Of a stretch of DNA of 64,000 bases, positions 8,657 to 18,939 are shown in pieces (the first letter of the stretch is position 1; the number at the start of each line of letters is the position of its first letter). Source of the stretch: Thalassotalea_B piscium_A (GTDB taxonomy: Bacteria; Pseudomonadota; Gammaproteobacteria; Enterobacterales; Alteromonadaceae); the NCBI GenBank assembly GCA_049347715.1, contig CP186339.1, positions 1,302,001-1,366,000 of the forward strand. The letters are read 5' to 3'. Both the position numbers and the translations under genes were made by a program. The notes under the pieces are model-generated. The model saw nothing but the letters and a program-made list of their open reading frames with translations, was not told the DNA's origin and did not search any database.

Positions 8657-9433
8657 TTAATGTTTATTAAGAAAATCTAAGACGATTTTATTAAAAACGT
8701 TACTTTTCTCTGAATGTAACCAGTGACCAGTACCCTGTATTATTTTAGCCTGACTATTTGGAAAAAGCTCAATAATTCTCTCTCGGTATTTAGGTAAAAT
8801 ATAATCTGATTCACTCCCTTTGATAAAGAGCGTTGGGCCATTAAATTGATGATTGCCTTCATAGCCCATTATTATTTGGGGGTAACAGTTGATAATATTG
8901 TCAAGGTTACATTTAAATTGCCATTTTCCAGATACTGACGTTAAGTTTCTTAACAGAAACTGTCTAACGCCGGCTTCTTTCACATAAGGTGTTAGTTGGG
9001 CATCAGCCTCTTTTCGTGAAGTTATCGCATTTAAATCAATACTTTTAAGGCCAGCTAAAATTTGTTGATGATGCCCAGGGTATGGCACGGGAGAGATATC
9101 TGCAACGATGAGCTGGGTCACTCGCTCAGGAAAAGATAAAGCGATCTCCATGGCAATCTTTCCTCCCATAGAATGACCGAGTACTGCACATTGAGTAATA
9201 TTAAGGTGATCAAGTAATTCGATAATGTCTTGTGCAAGTTCAGCATAAGCCATAGCGTTTTTATGAAAAGAGCCACCATGATTTCTAACATCAACACTTG
9301 TTACACGGTAATTATCTTTTAATCCTCTTGCCACCATATTTAAATTTTCTAAGCTACCTAGAAGACCATGAATTAATACTATGTCTTGACCTGAGCCTTG
9401 CTGTTGATAATTTAAAATTGCCATAAATTTCAT
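8657..9433 (-). CDS. ybfF: Alpha/beta-hydrolase YbfF (esterase)
   Basis: 258 residues. Oxyanion-hole motif IVLIHGLLGS, nucleophile elbow GHSMGG and a C-terminal histidine (GTGHWLHSEK) give a complete Ser/Asp/His triad of the alpha/beta-hydrolase fold. YbfF-type esterases act on short acyl-CoA or similar esters. Two starts are possible: ATG at 9433 (MKFMAIL) or 9424 (MAIL); the second is closer to the family length. Divergent from seqA. Confidence 0.88.
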   Translation of the reverse strand: MKFMAILNYQQQGSGQDIVLIHGLLGSLENLNMVARGLKDNYRVTSVDVRNHGGSFHKNAMAYAELAQDIIELLDHLNITQCAVLGHSMGGKIAMEIALSFPERVTQLIVADISPVPYPGHHQQILAGLKSIDLNAITSRKEADAQLTPYVKEAGVRQFLLRNLTSVSGKWQFKCNLDNIINCYPQIIMGYEGNHQFNGPTLFIKGSESDYILPKYRERIIELFPNSQAKIIQGTGHWLHSEKSNVFNKIVLDFLNKH

Positions 9434-9613
9434 TACTAAATGTGAGTAGGTGTTAATTGTCCTTGTTTTTTATTGGGGATGCAAAGTGAAAAATAAAATT
9501 TAGTCGAATATGAGTAAAAATTGCTCATTCATGTGAATCAACGCTAGAGACTTATACTTAAGGCAAGTATAATTAATTACATTAACCAAATATTTTAATT
9601 ATTTAGGGTTTTA

Positions 9614-10153
9614 ATGAAAAACATTGAAGTAGACGAAGAGCTGTACCATTACATTGTAACGAATACGCAAGAAATTGGTGAAAGTGCCTCATCAATTTTA
9701 AGACGATTACTGAATTTAAGTGACAATAATACAACCCCAACGGTTGTGGTTAGTCCTAGTTCTGCTGTTGATGAACCATTAACGCAAGAGCAAGTTACTG
9801 AAACTAATGCTGTTCAAGGTTCCATTTTTAATGTCATTAATAAAGAAGAGCTTGCGATGCAACGAGGCGCCGTTGGGCGATTTCTCATTATTTTAGGTGC
9901 GTTACATCGTGTGCATGCAAATGACTTTAATAAAGTTTGTGATATTAGAGGCCGAGATCGCTTATATTTTGCTACCAGTAAAACTGCATTAGAACAAAGT
10001 GGTAGCAGCACTAAGCCTAGACAAATACCTGATAGCGATTTTTGGGTGATCACTAATTCAAATACAACTCGTAAGAAGATGATGCTAACGGAAGTAGCAA
10101 AAGAAATGGGCTACAGTAACGAAGACATCGAAGCGATAAGAGATTTATTATAA
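9614..10153 (+). CDS. seqA: Negative modulator of replication initiation SeqA
   Basis: 179 residues. The N-terminal oligomerisation domain (MKNIEVDEELYHYIVTNT, ASSILRRLL) is joined by a linker to a C-terminal domain with the hemimethylated-GATC-binding segment (IRGRDRLYFATSKTAL, NTTRKKMM). SeqA binds hemimethylated GATC sites at oriC and delays re-initiation, so the host is expected to be Dam-positive. 12 bases before pgm, as in many relatives. A TATAAT box lies at 9568-9573. Confidence 0.95.
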   Translation: MKNIEVDEELYHYIVTNTQEIGESASSILRRLLNLSDNNTTPTVVVSPSSAVDEPLTQEQVTETNAVQGSIFNVINKEELAMQRGAVGRFLIILGALHRVHANDFNKVCDIRGRDRLYFATSKTALEQSGSSTKPRQIPDSDFWVITNSNTTRKKMMLTEVAKEMGYSNEDIEAIRDLL

Positions 10154-10165
10154 GAAGGAGTTACC

Positions 10166-11812
10166 ATGTCGGTGCACCCCCATGCAGGAAAACCCGCAAG
10201 ACCAGAAGATAGAGTTAATTTAGGTCGTTTAGTGAGTGATTATTTTCTCAAAAAACCTGATATCTCTATAAATGAGCAAAAAGTCACATTTGGCACGTCA
10301 GGTCATCGTGGTAATGCGAGTTTAAATAGTTTCAACCAAGAGCATATTGCCGCTATCTGTCAGGCGGTTGCAGAATATAGAAGTAAACAAGGCTATAAAG
10401 GGCCCTTGTATTTAGGTAAAGATACCCATGCATTATCTGAACCTGCATTTGCTACTGCGTTATCTGTGCTTATTGCTAACAATGTTCCTGTGGTTATCCA
10501 ATCTGATCAAGGTTATACACCAACGCCAGTGATTTCTCGCTTAATTATTGTTCATAACAAAAAGCAGGCGGATCAAGCTGACGGGTTAATTATCACTCCT
10601 TCTCACAATCCTCCAACAGACGGGGGTATTAAATATAATCCACCTCATGGTGGGCCTGCCGAAGGTGAAGTTACTCACCTAATTGAACAGCGGGCGAATG
10701 AAATTATTTCTCAGAACATGGTAGATGTGAAAACCATTGAATTTGATGATGCACTAGTTTCAGATTTACTGATCAAAGAAGATTTTATTACGTTTTACAC
10801 AAAAGAACTTGAACAAGTTATTAATTTAAAGGCTATTAGTAATGCTAATGTACGTATTGGTGTTGATCCGTTAGGCGGTTCAGGTATTGATTATTGGCCA
10901 GCGATTGCATCATATTATGACTTGAATTTAACTATTGTTAACCCTGTTGTTGATAGTAGTTTTGCTTTTATGCCGTTAGATAAAGACGGTAAAATACGTA
11001 TGGATTGTTCATCACCATATGCCATGGCAGGTTTAATCGCCATGAAAGATGATTTTGATGTTGCTGTGGGAAATGACCCTGATTTTGATCGTCATGGTAT
11101 AGTGACTAAATCTGGCGGATTAATGAATCCTAATCATTATTTAGCTGTGGCTATTCATTATTTGATGACTCATAGAGACTGGCCTGATACGTGTAAAATA
11201 GGGAAGACCTTAGTATCGAGCAGCTTAATTGATCGCGTAGCTAAATTAATAAATCGACCGCTTTCTGAAGTGCCTGTTGGTTTTAAATGGTTTGTTGATG
11301 GTTTACACAGTGGTGAATATGCCTTTGGTGGTGAAGAAAGTGCTGGCGCATCATTTTTAGCAAAAGATGCTAGTTGTTGGACGACGGATAAAGACGGCTT
11401 TATTATGGCGTTATTAGCGGCAGAAATATTAGCTGTTACTGGTAAAGACCCCTACCAATACTACTTAGAACTTGTTAAACAACTTGGTCAACCTTGTTAC
11501 GGAAGAGTAGAAGCTGTTGCATCCTATGAACAGAAGCAGGTTTTAACGTCTTTAACACCTGATATGGTGACATCTGACACTTTAGCGGGTGAGAAAATCA
11601 ATCAAAAATTATCTCATGCACCTGGTAACCATGCAGCTATTGGTGGTTTAAAAGTGGTAACAGATAATGGTTGGTTCGCAGCGCGGCCTTCAGGTACCGA
11701 AGATATTTATAAAATTTACGCAGAAAGCTTTATAGATGAAGCGCATTTACAAAATATTATTACTGATGCACAAGCACTTGTGAGTGATATTTTTAAAGCC
11801 GCTGGCCTTTAA
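10166..11812 (+). CDS. pgm: Phosphoglucomutase (alpha-D-glucose-specific)
   Basis: 548 residues, the size of E. coli Pgm. Phosphoserine loop IITPSHNPP with S146, metal loop NDPDFDRHG, sugar-binding loop GGEESAGAS and phosphate-binding loop RPSGTEDIYK are all intact. It interconverts glucose-1-phosphate and glucose-6-phosphate for glycogen and sugar-nucleotide metabolism. SD AGGAG eight bases before ATG. Follows seqA at 12 bp. Confidence 0.96.
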   Translation: MSVHPHAGKPARPEDRVNLGRLVSDYFLKKPDISINEQKVTFGTSGHRGNASLNSFNQEHIAAICQAVAEYRSKQGYKGPLYLGKDTHALSEPAFATALSVLIANNVPVVIQSDQGYTPTPVISRLIIVHNKKQADQADGLIITPSHNPPTDGGIKYNPPHGGPAEGEVTHLIEQRANEIISQNMVDVKTIEFDDALVSDLLIKEDFITFYTKELEQVINLKAISNANVRIGVDPLGGSGIDYWPAIASYYDLNLTIVNPVVDSSFAFMPLDKDGKIRMDCSSPYAMAGLIAMKDDFDVAVGNDPDFDRHGIVTKSGGLMNPNHYLAVAIHYLMTHRDWPDTCKIGKTLVSSSLIDRVAKLINRPLSEVPVGFKWFVDGLHSGEYAFGGEESAGASFLAKDASCWTTDKDGFIMALLAAEILAVTGKDPYQYYLELVKQLGQPCYGRVEAVASYEQKQVLTSLTPDMVTSDTLAGEKINQKLSHAPGNHAAIGGLKVVTDNGWFAARPSGTEDIYKIYAESFIDEAHLQNIITDAQALVSDIFKAAGL

Positions 11813-11854
11813 TTCGTTTCAGTAGGGCTTGTCTGTTTATGATCCGCTAATAGC

Positions 11855-11893
11855 CAACCTATGATCATGGTTTATCATAGGTTGTGCTTTTTT
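11855..11893 (+). terminator. Intrinsic terminator after pgm
   Basis: CAACCTATGAT and ATCATAGGTTG form an 11-bp stem with an 8-base loop, followed by GC and a run of eight or more T. The rest of the 290-bp gap before astE shows no gene; it should hold the astE promoter. Confidence 0.85.
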
Positions 11894-12102
11894 TTATTAT
11901 TCTTGCGCTTATCTTATTTTTTTATCGCTAGATGATAGCTAACTCTAGCGTTATCCTTGCTCGTTGACCAATGAATTGGTGTATATCAGCATTTCTTTAC
12001 AGTTTTATCTTTATGAAAAGGTAAATATTTTACTTAACTCCCCCTAAAACCTTCTAAATTTAATACAATATCACTATCTACAACTGTGAAAATGAAAGTT
12101 AT

Positions 12103-13179
12103 ATGGAATTATTACCCAAGCATTTACAAGAAGCGTTAGCCGTCAATGGTGATTTTTTATCACTAACACGCCAGTATCCCGATCAATTTGGCGTGAGTTT
12201 TAGTTTTCAAGTGACTCATCCTAATCAAACCATTAAGGTTTCTGTTCTTGAAACTGGCTTGATATGTTTTGAACCCATAGGGAAAACAACACAAAGAGAT
12301 ATCGTTCTTTCTAGTGCCGTGCACGGCAATGAAACTGCGCCAATAGAAATTTGTGCTGAACTTATTCAACAGTTAATTTTAGGTAAACTTCAATTAGCAG
12401 AAAGAGTGTTATTTATTTTTGGTAATCCTCCCTCAATGAATATAGCGAAACGTTTTGTTGAAGAGAATATGAATCGACTCTTTTCGGGTGGCCATTCGCA
12501 AGATCAAGGCAAAGGTGCCGGATTAATTAATCAAGAACGGATACGGGCAAAATTGTTAGAAGAAACCGTCAGTGAATTTTTCCAACAAGGAGCGCTTATT
12601 AGTGAAAACAGATCTCGTTGTCATTATGATCTCCACACGGCTATTCGTGGTTCTAAAAATGATAAATTTGCCGTTTACCCTTTCCGTCATGGACAACCGT
12701 GGAAGAAAGAGCAACTTAGCCTTATGCAAGCCTGTGGCATAGATACCATCTTACTTTCTAATTCACCCACGACTACCTTTAGCTATTTTTCTTCAAATGA
12801 ATTTGGTGCTGATGCTTTTACGGTTGAATTAGGCAAAGTGATGCCCTTTGGCCAAAATGATATGCGTAAATTTACTCAAGTTAAGGCAACGTTAACAGCT
12901 TTGATTACCGGCGAAAGTCTCAATCTTAAACCATTTGATGAAGATGACTTTCATATTTATGAGATCCATCAAATCATTAATCGAACTCATGAAAACTTTA
13001 AATTAAACTTTGCTGATGATGTTGAAAACTTTACGGACTTTCCCAAAGGAAGTGTTTTAGCATTTGATGGTGACTTAAAGGTTAGAACGGAAGTAGAAGG
13101 GGAAGCGATTATTTTTCCTAATGCAGATGTGGCCATAGGGCAAAGGGCATTGCTAACTGTTATACCCACTAAAATTTAA
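12103..13179 (+). CDS. astE: Succinylglutamate desuccinylase AstE
   Basis: 358 residues. M14-type zinc site: H74 and E77 in AVHGNETA, and H178 in HYDLHTA. The fold and length match AstE, which cleaves N-succinylglutamate to glutamate and succinate in the last step of the AST arginine pathway. The other ast genes are not nearby, so in this genome astE stands alone, as is common in Alteromonadales. The catalytic Glu is probably in AFTVELGKVMPFG. Confidence 0.93.
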   Translation: MELLPKHLQEALAVNGDFLSLTRQYPDQFGVSFSFQVTHPNQTIKVSVLETGLICFEPIGKTTQRDIVLSSAVHGNETAPIEICAELIQQLILGKLQLAERVLFIFGNPPSMNIAKRFVEENMNRLFSGGHSQDQGKGAGLINQERIRAKLLEETVSEFFQQGALISENRSRCHYDLHTAIRGSKNDKFAVYPFRHGQPWKKEQLSLMQACGIDTILLSNSPTTTFSYFSSNEFGADAFTVELGKVMPFGQNDMRKFTQVKATLTALITGESLNLKPFDEDDFHIYEIHQIINRTHENFKLNFADDVENFTDFPKGSVLAFDGDLKVRTEVEGEAIIFPNADVAIGQRALLTVIPTKI

Positions 13180-13427
13180 CTTGATTATTTTGAAGGTGGA
13201 AGATCTTGTACTTCTGTAAACTTTTATGCTCAATATCATTATATTTTTAGGAAACAGGCAGCCCGTAAAACTTGTTTTTCAGTTTACGTAAAGGTAAAGT
13301 GCGGGCAGTCAAATTATTCAATGGTTAAATAAGAGACAACTTTAATAACACTTACTTTATACTTTTTTGAAAGCAACAGTATTTAAGTAACTATACTAAA
13401 ACTACATTTAAAGAAGTTTCCCCTTGC

Positions 13428-14639
13428 ATGCAAGGATTACAACAAGAGAAGGCTATGAACACTGAAATTTATAAAGAAAGTCAGGTGGTGCATACTCCCG
13501 CTTTTATTGATGGTCATTCAGTAGAAATCCCCATCCTCAAAATATTACAACAAGATGGCACTACTTATTCAGGTGCGGAACTACCGGAAATTGATCAAGC
13601 TAAAGCAACTAAAGTATATAAAGCATTAGCATTTCATCGCGTATTAGATGAACGAATGGTGGCCGCTCAACGACAAGGCCGTGTGAGTTTTTATATGGCG
13701 GCGCTGGGTGAAGAAGCCGCCAGTGTTGGTGGTGCTGCTGGCCTTGAAGATCAAGATATGATCATGGCGCAATATCGCGAGCAAGGAGCATTGATTTATC
13801 GAGGTTTTTCTCTTGAAAACTTTATGAATCAAATGTTTTCTAATGAAAAAGATTTAGGCAAAGGTCGTCAAATGCCCATTCATTATGGATCTAATGAATT
13901 AAATTATATGACGATATCTTCTCCGTTAGGGACACAAATACCACAAGCAGCAGGTTATGCTTATGGGCAAAAATTACAAGGTAAAGACGCTGTTACCATT
14001 TGTTATTTTGGTGAAGGTGCTGCATCTGAGGGTGATTTTCATGCTGGTTTGAATATGGCCGCTGTACATCGTGCTCCTGTGATATTTTTCTGTCGTAACA
14101 ATGGTTACGCTATTTCAACACCTTCTGAAGAACAGTATGTAGGTAATGGTATCGCGTCGAGAGGTGTTGGTTATGGTATTAAAACCATACGCATTGATGG
14201 TAATGATATTTTAGCTGTACTTAAAGCAACTCAAGCGGCACGTAGTTATGCTTTAGCGGAACAAAAACCTGTCATTATTGAAGCTATGTCTTACCGTTTA
14301 GGTGCTCATTCAACTTCTGATGATCCTTCAGGGTATCGTACCCGTGAAGAAGAAGAAAAATGGCAAACACATGATCCTATTTTGCGTATGAAAAACTGGA
14401 TGTTAGCGCAAAATTGGTGGGATGAAGCTCAAGAGACTGCATTATTTGAGAAGCTAAGAGAACAAGTATTAGCGGCAGTGAAAGTGGCTGAAAAAATAGA
14501 TAAACCACCAGTAGAAGATTTAGTTACAGATGTTTATGATCAAGTGCCAACGCATTTGCAAAAACAACTTGAACAATTAAAAGTACATATTAAGAAATAC
14601 CCTGAAGCCTATCCTTTTACGGCAGGGAGAATTAAATAA
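13428..14639 (+). CDS. bkdA1: Branched-chain 2-oxoacid dehydrogenase E1 alpha
   Basis: 403 residues from ATG 13428, or 394 from ATG 13455; neither has an ideal ribosome site. The thiamine-diphosphate motif GEGAASEGDFHAGLNMAA and the phosphorylation-loop-like YRLGAHSTSDDPS identify the alpha subunit of 2-oxoisovalerate dehydrogenase. It decarboxylates the 2-oxoacids of Val, Leu and Ile. Its stop (TAA) overlaps the beta-subunit ATG by one base, so subunits are co-translated. This route supplies branched-chain acyl-CoA primers for fatty acids. Confidence 0.94.
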   Translation: MQGLQQEKAMNTEIYKESQVVHTPAFIDGHSVEIPILKILQQDGTTYSGAELPEIDQAKATKVYKALAFHRVLDERMVAAQRQGRVSFYMAALGEEAASVGGAAGLEDQDMIMAQYREQGALIYRGFSLENFMNQMFSNEKDLGKGRQMPIHYGSNELNYMTISSPLGTQIPQAAGYAYGQKLQGKDAVTICYFGEGAASEGDFHAGLNMAAVHRAPVIFFCRNNGYAISTPSEEQYVGNGIASRGVGYGIKTIRIDGNDILAVLKATQAARSYALAEQKPVIIEAMSYRLGAHSTSDDPSGYRTREEEEKWQTHDPILRMKNWMLAQNWWDEAQETALFEKLREQVLAAVKVAEKIDKPPVEDLVTDVYDQVPTHLQKQLEQLKVHIKKYPEAYPFTAGRIK

Positions 14640-15616
14640 TGGCACAAATGAACTTATTACAAGCAATAAATAATGCATTAGATATTGCGATGACCGAAAA
14701 CGATAGTGCACTGTGTTTTGGTGAAGATGTTGGTCATTTTGGTGGTGTATTTCGTGCAACCAGTGGCTTACAAGAAAAATATGGTAAGGCGCGTTGCTTT
14801 AACACGCCTTTAGTTGAACAAGGGATTATAGGATTTGCCAATGGTCTAGCTGCTCAAGGGTGTACACCTATTGCAGAAATTCAATTTGCTGATTATATTT
14901 TTCCTGCTTTTGATCAAATAGTAAATGAGTCAGCTAAGTTTAGATACCGTAGTGGTAATGAATTTAATGTCGGTAAATTAACAATACGTACCCCATACGG
15001 CGGTGGTATTGCCGGTGGTTTATATCATAGCCAATCACCAGAAGCATATTTTGCTCATACTCCTGGATTGAAAATTGTAGTGCCTCGTAATCCTTATCAA
15101 GCGAAAGGTTTACTTTTAGCATCGATTCGTGATGATAACCCCGTTATCTTTTTTGAACCTAAACGTTTATATCGGGCATCTGTAGGTGAAGTACCGGAAG
15201 AAGATTACCAATTACCTATCGGCAAAGCTGAAGTTATGCAAACAGGTAGTGATATTACGTTATTGGCATGGGGCGCTCAGCTTGAATTAGTCGAAAAAGC
15301 TGCAGAAAAAGCTTCAGCTGACGGAATTTCATGTGAAGTAATTGATTTACGAACTATTTTACCTTGGGATGTAGAAACGGTTGCTACTTCGGTTCGCAAA
15401 ACAGGTCGTTTATTAGTGACTCAAGAAGCGCCATTAACCGCTGGTTTTGCAAGTGAAATAGCAGCAACTATTCAAGAAGAATGCTTTTTACATCTTGAAT
15501 CGCCTATTGAACGTGTTTGTGGTTTTGATACGCCATACCCACTAGCGTTAGAAAAAGAATACTTAGCCGATCATTTAAAAATATATGAAGCGATAAAACG
15601 CAGCATGAATTACTAG
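14639..15616 (+). CDS. bkdA2: Branched-chain 2-oxoacid dehydrogenase E1 beta
   Basis: 325 residues, the standard length. Transketolase-like pyrimidine domain (CFGEDVGHFGGVFRAT, PLVEQGIIGFANG, EIQFADYIFPAFDQ) and C-terminal domain (VIDLRTILPWD). It forms the alpha2beta2 E1 tetramer with the preceding gene and donates the acyl group to the E2 lipoyl arms. Confidence 0.95.
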   Translation: MAQMNLLQAINNALDIAMTENDSALCFGEDVGHFGGVFRATSGLQEKYGKARCFNTPLVEQGIIGFANGLAAQGCTPIAEIQFADYIFPAFDQIVNESAKFRYRSGNEFNVGKLTIRTPYGGGIAGGLYHSQSPEAYFAHTPGLKIVVPRNPYQAKGLLLASIRDDNPVIFFEPKRLYRASVGEVPEEDYQLPIGKAEVMQTGSDITLLAWGAQLELVEKAAEKASADGISCEVIDLRTILPWDVETVATSVRKTGRLLVTQEAPLTAGFASEIAATIQEECFLHLESPIERVCGFDTPYPLALEKEYLADHLKIYEAIKRSMNY

Positions 15617-15626
15617 GAATTTGAAC

Positions 15627-17171
15627 ATGAGCATTGATTTTATATTACCAGATATTGGTGAAGGTATCGTTGAATGTGAACTGGTTGAATGGCTAGTGAA
15701 CGAAGGTGATACGATAGCTGAAGATCAGCCTGTAGCTGATGTTATGACAGACAAAGCATTAGTCCAAATCCCTGCAATGCACTCAGGTGTTGTAGATAAA
15801 CTTTATTATGCTAAAGGTGAAATCGCTAAGGTTCATCAACCATTATTTGCAATGACGCCTGCCGGGAGTGAAGCAAATACCACCGAAGAGGTTGTTGAAA
15901 CTGCTAAATCACAAGTTGAAGACAATGCTTCTAAGGGCGAAAGTACTATTATTGAAGACTTTATATTACCAGATATTGGTGAAGGTATTGTTGAATGTGA
16001 AGTGGTTGATTGGTTGGTGTCAGAAGGCGATATCATTGAAGAAGACCAAGCTGTTGCCGACGTAATGACAGATAAAGCATTAGTGCAAATTCCGGCTATG
16101 TATTCGGGTAAAGTGGTTAAACTACATTATGCTAAAGGTGATATTGCAAAAGTGCATGCACCTTTATTTGCTATTGAACGTATTGGTGTTTCAGGAAGTG
16201 CTACCGCGGCGAAAACCGTTGTAGATGCTCCGCAAGAGGCTAAAGTCGCTTCACCGGTAACTGTTGATACTCAAACTGAAAAAGTAGTTAATGAAAAAGC
16301 TATTGCTAGCCCTGCAGTTAGACGTGTAGCACGTGAAATGAATGTTAATATCCATCAAGTCCCTGGCAGTGGTAAGAAAGGGCGTATTTATAAAGATGAT
16401 ATTATCGCGTTTACTCAAAAGGGTTCTAAAGCAACAGTTACAACAACGAATACACTTAGCGCTGGCGGTAAAAGAGTAGAGCCTATTCGTGGTGTTAAAG
16501 CCGCAATGGCAAAAGCTATGGTGAACTCAGTATCAACTATTCCTCACTTTACTTATTGTGAAGAAATAGACATGACTAAGTTAATAAAACTACGTCTTGA
16601 GCTTAAAGAAATATACGCGAAACAAGAGATTAAATTGACAATGATGCCATTCTTTATGAAGGCAATGTCATTAGCGTTAAAAGAATTTCCGATTGTGAAT
16701 TCACAAGCAAATGATGCGTGTACTGAGCTAACTTATTTTGATGATCACAATATTGGTATGGCTGTAGATTCAAAAGTAGGCTTACTTGTACCGAATGTTA
16801 AACAAGTACAAACTAAGTCAATTCTTGATTTGGCTGCTGATATTACCCGTCTTACACAAGACGCCCGTTCAGGACGTGTATCAAGTGAAGATTTAAAAGG
16901 CGGTACTATTTCTATTTCAAATATTGGTGCTATTGGTGGTACTGTTGCTACACCTATAATTAATAAACCAGAAGCGGCGATTGTTGCTTTAGGCAAGTTA
17001 CAAACCTTACCGCGCTTTAATGAGCAAGGTGAAGTCGAAGCTCGTTCAATTATGCAGGTTAGTTGGTCTGGCGATCATCGTATCATTGATGGTGGAACCA
17101 TTGCTAGATTTAGTAATTTATGGAAATCTTTCCTTGAAGAACCTACTAATATGCTAGTGCACATGGCTTAG
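15627..17171 (+). CDS. bkdB: Branched-chain 2-oxoacid dehydrogenase E2, two lipoyl domains
   Basis: About 514 residues from the ATG at 15627 (AGGAA eight bases before). Two near-identical lipoyl domains, each with DIGEGIVECE and the lipoylated lysine in VMTDKALVQIPAM, span roughly residues 2-77 and 113-188. A peripheral subunit-binding domain (ASPAVRRVAREMNVN) and the catalytic acyltransferase core ending in SWSGDHRIIDGGTIARF (His-Asp) follow. Most Bkd E2 proteins have one lipoyl domain. No E3 gene follows, so the complex must borrow lipoamide dehydrogenase from elsewhere. Confidence 0.94.
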   Translation: MSIDFILPDIGEGIVECELVEWLVNEGDTIAEDQPVADVMTDKALVQIPAMHSGVVDKLYYAKGEIAKVHQPLFAMTPAGSEANTTEEVVETAKSQVEDNASKGESTIIEDFILPDIGEGIVECEVVDWLVSEGDIIEEDQAVADVMTDKALVQIPAMYSGKVVKLHYAKGDIAKVHAPLFAIERIGVSGSATAAKTVVDAPQEAKVASPVTVDTQTEKVVNEKAIASPAVRRVAREMNVNIHQVPGSGKKGRIYKDDIIAFTQKGSKATVTTTNTLSAGGKRVEPIRGVKAAMAKAMVNSVSTIPHFTYCEEIDMTKLIKLRLELKEIYAKQEIKLTMMPFFMKAMSLALKEFPIVNSQANDACTELTYFDDHNIGMAVDSKVGLLVPNVKQVQTKSILDLAADITRLTQDARSGRVSSEDLKGGTISISNIGAIGGTVATPIINKPEAAIVALGKLQTLPRFNEQGEVEARSIMQVSWSGDHRIIDGGTIARFSNLWKSFLEEPTNMLVHMA

Positions 17172-17195
17172 TTTTATAGCCCGATAGATAAATAA

Positions 17196-17217
17196 AAACC
17201 TGCCTCGGCAGGTTTTT
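17196..17217 (+). terminator. Intrinsic terminator of the bkd operon
   Basis: AACCTGCC-TC-GGCAGGTT stem followed by a T run, 25 bases after the E2 stop. Confidence 0.9.
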
Positions 17218-17433
17218 TTATATTTTATTTTTAATAAAAGATAAAAGGCTACGATGAGCACGTCATTTAAAGAAAAATACAAAAAGTAGCAGTGATATTC
17301 AGGGATTTAGCTTTGATATATTATTGATGTTATTGATAGAAAGTCATATTTATTGGACAAATAGGTTAATAAAAATTAGTCTTGAACCACTAGAAACATT
17401 TTATAACATTAATAATAATATGAGGATCGTATA

Positions 17434-18876
17434 GTGAATTTTAAACTTCCAGTTACCTTGTTGTCTGCAGCCTTTATCTTTACAGGCTGTGGGTCAACTC
17501 CGCCAAAGTTATCTCCTTTACCTGTTGTTAATCAGTTAGCATTGCCAGAAGTTCCTCAAAATGAAAATTTATCTAGAAATATAGAAATCAGAAAACTTGC
17601 GACTGATCGAGACGTACTTTTCGAAAATGTAATTACTCGTACTAACTTTAAAATAAAACCTAACTCTAAAGTTGTCATTAGCGTTCCTGTAGAGCAACAA
17701 AAACAAGCACAAAAGCAGACACTTGATGATAGTTTAAGCAAAAGATGGCTATCATCTAAAAATGGTGATCAAATGGCTCAGCAGGCACTAAATGAACGTA
17801 ATGCTTTAAATAAAACCCCTGATGAAACATTTAAAACAGCTGAATATTTTAATAAAGCTGAACAGGAAATTGAAAAATCCTTATTGCGCAAAAATTTTAC
17901 AGTTCTCGATCGTTCTAAATTTGAAGCTGAGCTTCGTGATAGAAGAGCAAAAGATAGTGGCTCAAGTACAAGTACTGCAAAAGATGCGGAAATAAAAAAC
18001 TTGGAGGAGAAACTAGCGGCTCAACGTATTACTAATGCGGAATATATTACCGGATTACAAAATATTGAAACCAAATATGATATTTTTTCACAAGAATCTA
18101 CGCGAAAAGCTGGTGTTAATGAGCTTGTCGATATTTCAGAATTAATACGTGCTGCGCAGCAAGGGACGATACAAGCAGATTATATATTACAAGTAAATAG
18201 TTTTGATTTAGGACCCATTTCAGATCGACAGTTATTCGTTTCCGATCATACTCAAATTAGTAATCTAATTAATCAATATCCAGGATTAGACGAAGCATTG
18301 GAAGATGCTGGTGTCGCAACCATAACTCAGCCGGGTTACTTTGGATATTTAAATGCGAAACTTATTGAAGTAAAAACAGGTTCAATTGTTTGGGTAGGGG
18401 AGCATAGAGTTGACTCAAGTAATGTTACTGATATTAAGATAGGACTAAATATTTCTCGACAAGTAAGTAACGACGCTGATATTGCTATGATCATTGCTAA
18501 ATACAATGATGCTGTTGAGAAAAAAAGAGTAGAAGCAATAAATATAGGACGGAGTACACAATATGAAGGGCTTGATTCTTCAGTACAAATGAGTCGATTA
18601 GCCAGTTATAACCAAGCTATCAGAGAATTAAATGAAATGATATCTACCCCTCCAGAATTACCTACTTGGCAGTATAGTTACAATATTGCTTCTCCTTCAG
18701 TTAAACCTTCTTTTCCATCATTTTTTGATTTAAAAAATATGGAAAAAGACAGTTTTTCTTCAAAATCCGCCAATAGCCAATTTCTACGTTTAAAGCAACG
18801 TATGGTTAAACATCAAACGGATATTGCAAAGATTGTTTCAAAAGAGTTAATTGCTACAATACCTGCTGCTGAGTAA
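17434..18876 (+). CDS. CsgG-like lipoprotein of unknown function
   Basis: 480 residues. Signal with lipobox FTGC (Cys at about 19), so a lipid-anchored periplasmic protein. The central part (EIEKSLLRKNFTVLDRSKFEAEL) and the segment KLIEVKTGSIVWVGEHRV resemble the CsgG/FlgT-type fold that senses or exports surface polymers. A coiled-coil-prone stretch (AKDAEIKNLEEKLAAQ) lies between. Single-gene unit with no obvious partner; the family assignment is weak. Confidence 0.6.
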   Translation: MNFKLPVTLLSAAFIFTGCGSTPPKLSPLPVVNQLALPEVPQNENLSRNIEIRKLATDRDVLFENVITRTNFKIKPNSKVVISVPVEQQKQAQKQTLDDSLSKRWLSSKNGDQMAQQALNERNALNKTPDETFKTAEYFNKAEQEIEKSLLRKNFTVLDRSKFEAELRDRRAKDSGSSTSTAKDAEIKNLEEKLAAQRITNAEYITGLQNIETKYDIFSQESTRKAGVNELVDISELIRAAQQGTIQADYILQVNSFDLGPISDRQLFVSDHTQISNLINQYPGLDEALEDAGVATITQPGYFGYLNAKLIEVKTGSIVWVGEHRVDSSNVTDIKIGLNISRQVSNDADIAMIIAKYNDAVEKKRVEAINIGRSTQYEGLDSSVQMSRLASYNQAIRELNEMISTPPELPTWQYSYNIASPSVKPSFPSFFDLKNMEKDSFSSKSANSQFLRLKQRMVKHQTDIAKIVSKELIATIPAAE

Positions 18877-18939
18877 ATGAATTAAGCAATACGTCTATTA
18901 ATATGGGCGTGTTGTTTATAGCCTATTTATATTTTTTAA

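Noticed and set aside
13255..13315. GCCCGTAAAAC ... GTGCGGGC as a terminator after astE
   Set aside because: Arms pair poorly beyond GCCC/GGGC and no T run follows.
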